Positions 55,015 to 64,000 of a DNA stretch of 64,000 nt are shown in pieces. The stretch is from Viola odorata (lineage: Eukaryota; Streptophyta; Magnoliopsida; Malpighiales; Violaceae). The notes below the pieces were generated by a model. The model ran no database searches and had not been told where the DNA came from. It was given only the letters and a program-made list of their open reading frames with translations. Each line of letters opens with the position of its first letter. Position 1 is the stretch's first letter. The stretch covers positions 49,083,002 through 49,147,001 of the forward strand of contig OY829542.1 of the NCBI GenBank assembly GCA_963691705.1, given 5' to 3'. Both the position numbers and the translations under genes were made by a program.

Positions 55015-58000
55015 TACTAGGACATGTTTGAGGGTTGAGAAGGTCCAGAGTTGTCCAGCATTGCTCAGTATGGGTGTCTGAAAGTCAGTCTTGTCGTCCT
55101 CGTGTTGCAGCGGTTGTCAAGTTCTAAACCTTCTCATGATGTCTGTCAAGTTATTGTATTATTTGCGCTGGTATTATGGTCTTTAAGGATCATTTGGTGC
55201 ATCATGTGTCTGCCAAGCTTAATCTGGCAAAGATCTACAGGTTGGTTCTGGTATCTTTTGGTTAGGGTTTGTACTCTTTGCAATCAACTTATCCGTTCTA
55301 GCGGGTAATGCTACCATAAACTTAGAATACTGCAGTCAGTATGTTTCTTTTACATTTGGATGGGTTTGACACTTCGCCATCAACCCATCACTATTTCTTT
55401 GGATGCGTGTGCTAGACCATATTTAGTTTCAGAGTTCAAAACTGGTAAAGTCTGTCAAGTGACTCGATAGTTCTATGCATTAAGCATTTCTCTTTGAAAT
55501 GGTTACGAGACAAAAAATTAGAAGTGGGCTGTCAAAAGTTACTAGCTTTAACACACTTTTTAGTTTCTAGAATATCTGTAGCTGTAGCAAGCTGAAAATG
55601 TCACCATATTAGTATTCCATTTATATCCTGGTTGTTTCACCTGTAAAAATGGTTTGATTAGTCTTTCACTCATTGTTGAGTGACTTTGTTCCCTCCTGTT
55701 ACCGAGTCCAAGTCAGACTTACTCAAGTATGAATTCGTCATTGGGATTGTCTCATGGTTTAACATATAGTCGTCCCTGTGAAGTGTGAATTAGGATATCT
55801 ACGACGTAGATTAAAACAGCCTGGTTTTGTATTCATTTTGTGCACTTAGATTGGCTTCTTAAACTGCTGCGTCTAGAAAAGTGGAGTCTAGTGTTTTTAA
55901 TCGTATCTTAAAGTGGAATGGATGAGCAGGAACTGCTATTCATCGTCATCCGAAACCCACCTTTCACTTGATTTGAGCAGAAGGATCTAGTAAGTTCATG
56001 TTCAAACTCAGTCTGAATGGAGTCTTTTTGTGGCTGGGTTATACCATCATAAGTTAGCAAACATGTTGTAGTTGCGTTCTCCTAGAAATCTTCGGTAGCA
56101 GTGAAAAATTTAAAAAATTGTAAGTGTAGTGAAAGAAAAAACTATATAAATGATATAGATTTTAATTTTATGCATTTGTTATGGGGTTCTTGAAATAATC
56201 TAGGTTTAAAATAAGCAGTTGTTACATTTTGCTCCTTTTACCATTACTATTATTCTTTGCAAGACATGATTAGTAAATAATAATAAAAACCACAGTAATT
56301 ATTTTATGCTGTATTTTTATTTTATTTTTTATTTTTTATTTTTTAAGGCAAAATGGAGACTCAAATTTGAAAACTTGCCCCTATTTTGTATAAAGTATTA
56401 TAGTTAGGCTACATGCTAACTGGTTTGAGGTTAGATATTACTCCCATCGTTTTCTATTAAATGCTTTTTAGAATAAAAATACCTTAATTAAGAAAATGAT
56501 TAATCACTTTTAAAATTAAATAATTCTCTCTTTTTTCTCTTCAATAATCAAATAAATGAATCATAAATTATCTAAACAATTATAAAAAGTCATTTATTTG
56601 AAATCAAATACTTCTTTCTAAAATATTATCTATTTTAAACTTTAAACCGATGCGATCAAAGAACTCTTTGCCCAAATAATTGTATAGGGTGATTTGTATC
56701 TTGTTAGCAAACGAGGACAACTTTCGATATAATAATTTTATTTTTCTATTTTTCTATTTTTCTATTTTTGACATGAGATTTGGATTAAAAATAGACAGAC
56801 TTTTAATTATTGATAGAATATAATAAAAGTTTGGTATTGGTTCATTTTTTTTTATAAAAAGAAATGGTTATATTATCAACCATCTTCGTAATATCAGGAA
56901 GCGAATCTATAACTTTAAGTCAAAGATAACATCAACTAATCAGTTAAATTACAATCTCATATGGATTGGTTCATTTTATTTCATAACAATAACTCGTTAT
57001 ATTAACACATTAAGATTTTTTTTATCATAAATATATAAAGATACCAAAGAGGGCGCATTAAAGTTGGTTTAAGACTCACGTTAGCATTTCAAGGTATCGG
57101 GTGAGTCTCGGTGTAGTAGAGGTTTTAAAATCTTTAAAATATCACTTAAGTCGGCCAAATACAATGCGGTGTGAACTAATCTGTCCTTTGGGATCTGAAT
57201 TACCACATCTTATTAAAAAGAATAATAAATAATTTTTTTTCGTGTTTGCTTGTAAAATGTTAATAAAATAGATGACGATTCTTGCCAAATTTATCAAGCT
57301 ATATATAGAATTATAGAATATGAATGATTTTTTTTTCCACGTATGACATTTTACCAATTTCTTCACAAGACTTTTTAAGCAAAAATATTATTGCCAATGA
57401 CACAGTTTGACACTAACATGAATTGGATGTTTTTTATGTTCATTGAACTTGTACTACTTTTTTATTTTATTTTTATTCACTGTATTTGTAATTTTGACAA
57501 CTCATTAAGAATTTCCTGTTGTCCTATATAAATCATGGTCTCAAAAATAAAATTGGAGATGAGAAATCTCTTTTATTCTCAATTTTAGTTTTCTGGCTTG
57601 TCACTTAAACAAGCTTTTCTTGTTCACAATTTTGGAGAAAAAATCTAATCAGTCAGTGACGTACTAGAAAATTACTATTATATACAGTCTGTCAGTATAA
57701 ATGTATAATTATAATTTTCTGGTGCATCACTGATTTGATCAGAATTTAATTCTACACGTGTAATAGCATTTCACTTCTTTCTAATTCTTCCTTTGTGCCT
57801 CCTCTACGGCTCTACTCAATCCATCACGGCATGTTTGGTAATCCTGATATAATGTTCCCGCAGTATGTAATACTCACTCACTCTCCACTCTCGAATCTCA
57901 CCCTATCGATTGAAAAATAAAATAAAATAAAATAAATCAATCCCTATTGGTTGTTATTGAATGCGTTGGTGACCACACATTTTATTACAATTTTCCCTTT

Positions 58001-58560
58001 TCTAATTAAAAAAGAGAAGTATGTTTTTTTTCAATTTTCATTCACGAGATGCATTGTCCGACTCATTTGGTGGAAAACAACTTATGGTATAAGGTAGTAA
58101 ATAAAAGCAGAAGATTTTTGTAAGTATCTAGAACATAGTGGAGTAAATATTGCGAAGAAAAAGTTTAGTTTTCATCCGGTAAAAAAAAAAAATTAGTTTC
58201 AATGAAAATAATTATAGGAAGAAGAAAAAAAGTTACAAATAGGTTTATTTGATTAGCCCTGAGCTAATAATTCAATGACAATTTTCATAAAATAGTGACG
58301 ACAATATTTAAAATTCGAATTATTTTATTCACATTTTTATGTGTCTCATTTAAAAAAACCGGTTTATTTGGGTGGTTCTCTTTTTTATTCGATGGATTCT
58401 ATTATATTTTTACAGAATCAAATGGTATTTAATTTGTTTTTTTTAATATTAATTATCATTATTATTTTTTTGAAAAAATTAGATTGCATTATAACTTCTT
58501 TTAGGGAAAGGTTTCTAAATCCTATTCCCATAATACTTTGGGTAAGCACTTCACTACAAC
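55015..58560. other. Long A+T-rich intergenic region
   Basis: The first ~1 kb is probably 3' UTR or decayed downstream sequence of the zinc-finger gene. Simple repeats include a TTTTATTTTA-type run at 56310-56345, a (TATTTTTC)n-like run at 56738-56768 and AAAATAAAAT at 57915-57935. A single CTCCCATCG-like end near 56441 hints at a Stowaway relic but no partner was found. No gene recognised. Confidence 0.5.
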
Positions 58561-58563
58561 ATA

Positions 58564-58573
58564 TATATAAATA
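58564..58573 (+). promoter_or_regulatory. TATA box of the MADS gene
   Basis: TATATAAATA lies 121 bases before the ATG at 58694, consistent with a transcription start near 58595. Confidence 0.5.
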
Positions 58574-58693
58574 GAGCCGGTCTTTCCATTATTGACCAAA
58601 AATTAGCATTGTTTTTTATTCCTCCTCATCCGAACAACATTCAAAGGATTGTTGTTATTATTATTATTTATTATTTGCACATAATTGTATAAC

Positions 58694-59128
58694 ATGAGGG
58701 TTCCTTACTCGCACAAGAAGAGGAAGGACACGCTAAAAAATAAAGCGAGGGAGCTCCATGGACTATGTGGTGTTGATGTTTGCCTTGTTGTTTTCGACCC
58801 GAACGGGAGAGTTGATACCTGGCCAGAAGATCGACATAGTGTCACAAGAATTCTCGAGCGATATCGAAGAAAGAAAGACGAACGAACCCGATCGGACAAG
58901 GATCAAAATCTTGACGACAAAGAGAAGGAGTTTACTACTTGGGACCCTAGTCTTGATAACATGCAAGAGGAGTCTTTGGAGGGTTTATTGGAGGATTTGG
59001 AAAACAAGTTAAGAGCTGTGGATTTGAAAATACAAAAGGAAGGAAAATTAAAAAAAGAGTTGAAGTTGGGGAAAGTTCAAAGGGTCGAAGGGCCAAAAGC
59101 TAAGTTGACGTTTAACCTAGTTGATTAG
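58694..59128 (+). CDS. Type I MADS-box protein, short N-terminus
   Basis: A single-exon ORF of 144 aa from ATG 58694. The MADS core is recognisable: HKKRKDTLKNKARELHGLCG, VDVCLVVFDPNGRVDTWPED, then a region with ILERYRRKKDERTR. The WPED and single-exon layout are typical of type I (M-gamma/AGL80-like) proteins that act in gametophyte and endosperm. A normal MADS domain starts MGRxK-type with ~20 basic residues before the KKR segment; here only MRVPYS precedes it, so most of the N-terminal DNA-contacting arm is missing. The C-terminus is lysine-rich (KEGKLKKELKLGKVQRVEG) with a coiled-coil-like EESLEGLLEDLENKLRAVDL. It may be a diverged gene with altered DNA binding or a young pseudogene. Confidence 0.8.
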   Translation: MRVPYSHKKRKDTLKNKARELHGLCGVDVCLVVFDPNGRVDTWPEDRHSVTRILERYRRKKDERTRSDKDQNLDDKEKEFTTWDPSLDNMQEESLEGLLEDLENKLRAVDLKIQKEGKLKKELKLGKVQRVEGPKAKLTFNLVD

Positions 59129-60161
59129 CAATATAGGTGTCTTGATTTTGAATTTTTATTTTGGGTAGTTTCTCTCGTTTAGAATTTATTTTCAGTTTTT
59201 AACTTTCGTTGTTGTGTTCAAAATTATGAGATATTAATAAATTTATTTTATTACAAGAGTATTTTAAAATTAGAAATCTCATTTTTCACCTGATAATATA
59301 TCGAATTCATGACCTACATCATTGATATTTATTCTTAGTTTGTAATTAAGTTTTCTTCAGAAAAAAATGAAAGAAAGACTACCTAAAATAATCGATCAAT
59401 TAATAAGAAGAAATCAATCGACGTTCAAGACTACATCATTCAATCGTTTTTCTCATAGATGGTGGCGAAATAATTTTGTACTGGAGTTTGTTCTAATGAA
59501 TCTACTCGATTTAATGTTTTAGCTTTAGAGATGCGTTGATTATTTTCATTAACAAAATTATTGTACTCTAACAAATAACAATGAGTTTAATTATGAAACT
59601 ATAGGGAAAGTTTAGTTCCAATGAAAATTATTATTATTTTTCTAAAAGAAATTAAAATAATTATAGGGAACAAGAAAAGAACATATATTAAAATACCACA
59701 TCGATAGTAAGAGTGGCCTTTTACGTCTGTATAAATGGCAATCAGCGCCCAAACGGGACGCTGGGCTAGGTAATGCTGGCCTGTAACCCAAAACATGGGA
59801 GCGTTAAAGTTGGAAAGGCAAGGGACGCGCGCAAGTAAGGCCCATTTCTTGTGCTACTAGACAGGTGTCTACTGTTGGCTTACTAGAGCACAACGATGAC
59901 CAGAATCGCAGCCCAGCGAGACCACAAAATCCCAAACCCCAACTTTTATTAATTGGATTTTTAAAGATTTTTTCTTTCGGTCTGCTCTCGTTTTCATCAA
60001 GAATTTAAAACTTTTATTAATTGGATTTTTAAAGATTTTTTTCTTTTGGTCTGTTCGGGTGTCTTGTTTAATCAGACTCAGATCTAAAATCAAAATTAAG
60101 AGAGAACTATTGATATTTTTAGCTGGGTTGAATGTCACTTAATAATACCTATGTTGGTTAC
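59129..60161. other. Intergenic with a 69-bp direct duplication
   Basis: AACTTTTATTAATTGGATTT and the following ~30 bases (to CTTTCGGTCTG) occur near 59939 and again near 60008. No gene recognised. Confidence 0.55.
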
Positions 60162-60402
60162 TGTTGAAGAAAGAAGTTCATCTATCCACGTTGACTCCAT
60201 CTACTTCTCATTCCTCATTGTCTGCAAATTCTTCTCCTACTCAAACTCCTCCTGCACAAGTAACACCAGCAGCAGACCTGATAGTATCATCGTAGTTCTC
60301 TAACTCTAACTCTTGTACCTTATTATACTATAAATACACATATTACATGATCAATAATACAAGTCGAAATTCCTCAAATTCCTTTAGGTTTTATTCTCTT
60401 TA
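60162..60402 (+). repeat. Putative 5' LTR of the copia element
   Basis: Bounded by TG at the left and the primer-binding site at the right; contains the TATA box. A direct comparison with the 3' LTR is impossible here. Confidence 0.6.
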
Positions 60403-60441
60403 CGGTAGCAGAGCCAACTCTCTAACGAGAATCAAGAAATC

Positions 60442-62145
60442 ATGTCGACAGTAACTTCAAACAGCTCCTCCTCATCCCCCTCAATCATACCCATCACCAA
60501 CCCAACTCACTTTATCTCCCTAACTAACCACCAAAAACTACCTATTTTGGAGGGACCTACTCGAACCATATCTCACTGGCTTAGGTCTATTTGGCTAGGT
60601 AAACGGCTCGAACCCCTGTCCATCATCTCACATCGCTGGTGAAGGTGCTTCTGTTTCTACTTCTACTGTTAATCCTGCGTACTCTCTTTGGGTACAACAA
60701 GACAACCTCATCATCAGCACCCTTCGTTCCTCACTGTCTGAAGGGACCATGGGTCTAGTTAGTGGTCTCGAATCATCTCATCACATTTGGAGCACCCTTG
60801 AATCTTCCCTTGCCTCACCATCCAATACCCGCATCTCCACCCTTCACCAAGCCCTCCACAATCTGGCATTCGATGCTTCCGGACCCTTTTGCATCGTGCA
60901 AAAACACTTCCAGACGAATTGAGTGCTGCAAGTCGCCCCTTATCTTCCGCTGATCTCAATATCCATGTGTTTCGCGCCCTTCAACAACACGATGATTACA
61001 AACCCCTCGTAACAACCTTGAATGCTCGCGTTGAACCAATTCAGTTTGCCGATCTTGTCAGTCTTTGTTTATCCCAGGAGTTCCTTAATAAACCAGTATC
61101 CACTCCTCATGTTCTAGCATCTGAAACACTACCTCCCTTATCAACCTCTTCTCATGTTGTTGTGGCCAATAACGCTCAACGCGTTGCATATTCCTATCCA
61201 CCATCACAAGGGAATCGTGGTGGTCGTGGTTATAACCGCGGCCGTGGTCGAGGAGGCCGTAGTGGCCGTGGTGGACGTAGCGAATCTGGTTCTGAACGCA
61301 CTCCAAGCGGCCGCCCATGGTGCACCTTCTGCACTAGTCCAGGACACTTTGAATCGACATGCTACCAGCGACCAAATAATCAATCCTTCGCTGGTCCGAA
61401 CATCAACTTTGCTGCCCACCCCCCTACTGCTAATCACGCGTGGTATCCCGACACAGGAGCATCACATCATGTGACTCCTCATTTGACCAATCTCCAGCAA
61501 TACCAAGAATACAATGACTCTGACTCTTTCCGATTAGGTGATGGTAAGACTGTCCCCATTGCCAATATTGGTAAAGGTCTTTTTCCTACTCCATCCGGAT
61601 TTTCACCGATAATTCTCTCTGTGAAGGACCGCACTACCAAAACTACGCTGCTGGAAGGACCGAATAAACATGGGCTATATATCTTGGATAAACCATCTCT
61701 CTCACCTCAAATCAATGTCTCTACCCGTGTCTCCATTCCAGTGTGGCACAATAGATTGGGTCATCCCCATACTAGTAGGATTTTAAATTCTGTTCTCCGT
61801 CAGTTTACCCTTCCTGTTATGTCAAATAAATCCAATGAATCCAATAAATTTATTTGTCACTCTTGCCCACTCGGAAAATTATCTCGTCAACATCTCGTTC
61901 CCACAAATCACAAAACAGCCGCTCCTCTCGATTTAGTCCACTCGGATGTTTGGGAACCACTCCCTACATCTCTCCAACTGGTCATAAATATTACATCATC
62001 TTTGTTGACGATTTTTCTAAATTCACATGGTTCTATCCAATGTCCAAGAAATCCGAAGTCTATTTCATCTTTCTCATATTCCAAAAGTTTGTCGAAAGAC
62101 AATTCCGCACTCAAATCAAATAGGTTCAAATTGACTAGGGGGTGA
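60442..62145 (+). pseudogene. Copia gag-protease-integrase N-terminal part
   Basis: Gag starts at ATG 60442 and is frameshifted near 60600 and 60900. The long open frame 60889-62145 contains a Gly/Arg-rich stretch, a CCHC zinc knuckle (CTFCTSPGHFESTC near 61320), the protease active site (WYPDTGASHH near 61441) and the integrase HHCC zinc domain (WHNRLGHPH ... CHSCPLGK). The frame is lost near 61970, and the integrase core continues in another frame (YYIIFVDDFSKFTWF at ~61985). Confidence 0.88.
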
Positions 62146-62640
62146 ATATCAAAAATTACACCAATTATTCTCTTCCATTAGCATCCAACATCGAATCATG
62201 TGTCTCCACACTCATGAACAACAAGGTCAAGTTGAAAGAAAACACAGACACATCGCCGAAACTGGTCTATCTCTCCTTGCTCATGCCTCTTTGCCACATA
62301 AATATTGGGTCTTTTGCCTTAGACACCGGATCTACCTAATGAATCGTCTTCCTACACCCACCCTCACAAATCTGTCCCCACTCCAAACATTATTTACTCA
62401 GCCTCTCGACTACACCTTCCTCAAAATCTTCGGTTGTCTTTGCTTTCCACATCTTCGCCCGTACAATTCCCACAAAATCGACTATCGTTCTAAACCATGT
62501 GTGTTCATTGGATGTAGTCCATTCCATCTAGGCTATAGATGTCTTGATCCCGAGTCTGGTCGTGTTTATGTTGCTCGTCATGTCATGTTTGACGAACTGA
62601 ATTTTCCTTTCTTGTCAGCTTCCAAAAAATCATCCGTCAC
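61980..62640 (+). pseudogene. Copia integrase core, frameshifted
   Basis: Frames around 61985-62120 give FVDDFSKFTWFYPMSKKS, and 62198-62640 give QGQVERKHRHIAETGLSLLA and CVFIGCSPFHLGYRC. These are the DDE integrase core and the C-terminal GKGY-type region. Stops (62121, 62139) separate them. Confidence 0.85.
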
Positions 62641-63059
62641 AAACACAACCAACTCGCCTCTGTCTCCCTTGTCCACTCCTTCCCGCTGCATCCATGCCCA
62701 CTTCTGGCCCACATTCACACGCCCAACATGCTCCCTCTCCCATCCCGCAACCACACTACTCCACTCCACCACAATACCATCCAATTCCATCTCATGTTCA
62801 AAAGCCCATAACCACCACTCTTTCTCAGCCCACCTCTGGCCAGCCTCGGCCCACTCCAGGCCCTGCAGAGCTATCCACTCGGTCCACTCCAGCAGCTACA
62901 CATCACATATTAGACCAATAGCCCACTTCAGACACTAACCAACCCAATCACACAAAACAACATCCTATGCAACTACGTACAAACCCAAAACCTAACCCCA
63001 AATATCTATATTCTGCTACTTGTTTTTCTTCTTAGAAAAAGGAGTCGTCATGCTTTACA

Positions 63060-64000
63060 GAAGCTAACAAGAGTCCAAAATGGAGACAAGCTATGGCAGC
63101 GGAATTTAATACATTGTTGGCAAAAAAAACTTGGTCTCTCGTTCGTCGGCGGGATAATATGAATGTGATCGGAAATAAATGGGTTTTTCGCATCAAGCGT
63201 CGCTCTGATCGTCAAATTGAACGTTACAAGGCTCGACTTGTCGCTAAGGGTTATCATCAAATTGAAGGGGTAGACTACAGTGAAACTTTCAGCCCCGTGA
63301 TCAAACCTCCATCTATTCGCACTGTGACGTGTATAGCGATTTCTCTTAATTGGCCACTTCGACAATTTGATGTGCACAACGCCTCTCTCAATGATGTTTT
63401 ACAGGAAACTATATATATGGAGCAACCAGCAGGTTTTCGGGACTCATCACATGGCGATCATGTTTGTCATTTGCACAAATCCCTATATGACCTCAAACAG
63501 GCGCCTCGTGCGTGGTATCACAGATTAAGTGAGTTCTTAATTTCTACCGAAAATTTCCTTCAGCCCTGGACACCTCACTCTTCATCTATCGTCATCAAGG
63601 ATTCATTGTCTACATCCTCATCTATGTCGACGATATCATCATCACCGGCAATAACTCATCCTTCCTTGAAACTATGATCTCCGCTCTTGGCAAAGTCTTT
63701 CGGTTACGTGACCTTGGTAACTTGAGTTATTTTCTTGGGATCTCTGCTTTGCGAACCTCTGATGGCCTCTTTCTTTCTCGGCGACAATATTTGCTGGATA
63801 TCCTGAAACGCGCTGGAATGGAGCAATGCAAGCCATCGCCAACGCCTTCAGTCACCTCCCCTCCCGTCTCCAACGCCGATTCCCGAGCTTCCTCAGACCC
63901 CTCTCTCTTTCGGTTAGTGGTTGGCTCTCTCTTATAGTTCACTATGATAAGACCTGACATTACCTACGCAGTAAATAAAGTCTGTCAGTTTATGCACTCA
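63060..64000 (+). pseudogene. Copia reverse transcriptase
   Basis: 63093-63540 encodes WSLVRRRDNMNVIGNKWVFR, RLVAKGYHQIEGVDYSETFS and SLYDLKQAPRAWYHRL. After a one-base shift near 63550 the frame continues with YVDDIIITG, the RT catalytic motif (near 63624), and FRLRDLGNLSYFLGI (63700-63745). A TAG at 63937 breaks the end. The 5' part contains changes such as DVHNASLND, where DVxxAFLxG is usual. Confidence 0.88.

Larger units (their letters stand above)
60162..64000 (+). mobile_element. Ty1/copia LTR retrotransposon, degenerate, cut by window end
   Basis: A probable 5' LTR runs from TGTTGAAGAAAG (60162) to about 60402, with a TATA box (TATAAATA) near 60329-60336. GGTAGCAGAGCC at 60404-60415 resembles the plant initiator-tRNA primer site (usual TGGTATCAGAGC). 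Gag, protease, integrase and reverse transcriptase follow in the copia order. Several frameshifts and stops break the polyprotein. The RNase H region and 3' LTR lie beyond the window, so the target duplication cannot be checked. Confidence 0.9.

Overview
The window reads as nuclear DNA of a flowering plant, most likely a eudicot. It is A+T rich, its genes are split by short GT-AG introns, and it encodes plastid, cell-wall and lipid-transfer proteins of typical plant families. It is densely filled with plant transposable elements. I cannot name the species. No rRNA, CRISPR, phage or bacterial features were seen.

Eight host genes look intact by reading frame and splice phase: a small DnaJ-type cysteine-rich protein (1539-1832, -); a DUF493/YbeD-like chloroplast protein (17967-20586, +, 5 exons); a molybdenum-cofactor-sulfurase-like protein (22751-24021, +, 3 exons); an IRX15/IRX15-L-type DUF579 xylan protein (25541-26395, -); a GPI-anchored lipid transfer protein (40203-42046, +, 2 exons); a YTH-domain m6A reader of the ECT family (42551-46850, -, 7 coding exons); a triple RanBP2-type zinc-finger protein (52230-55014, +, 10 exons); and a type I MADS-box gene with a shortened N-terminus (58694-59128, +). 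They are unrelated housekeeping or developmental genes and form no pathway or operon.

The rest is mostly a transposon graveyard. 2.1-7.6 kb holds a MITE-like repeat and a 3.8 kb element carrying fragments of eIF(iso)4G and plastid enoyl-ACP reductase. 7.9-9.1 kb is a truncated ALKBH1 gene. 9.3-11.9 kb is a 2.6 kb near-perfect inverted duplication of the 5' end of a hAT element. 12.1-17.6 kb is a TA-flanked mariner-like element with a broken DD39D transposase, a second small ORF and antisense ALMT exons. 27.6-31.4 kb holds an inverted-repeat element, a mariner N-terminal relic, a Stowaway MITE and a Pack-MULE with an LDH fragment and a 10-bp target duplication. 31.6-38.6 kb is a second large mariner-like element, split by a 2.2 kb solo LTR flanked by GTTCC. 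50.3-51.5 kb is a fourth, 3'-truncated mariner relic inside a local repeat array. 60.2 kb to the window end is a degenerate Ty1/copia retrotransposon.

The most unusual points are the hAT fold-back locus, which could form a natural silencing hairpin; the recurring DLNxxP (EAR-like) motif in the N-termini of mariner-lineage proteins; a small promoter-equipped accessory ORF in both large mariner elements; and several captured host gene fragments with intron structure preserved.
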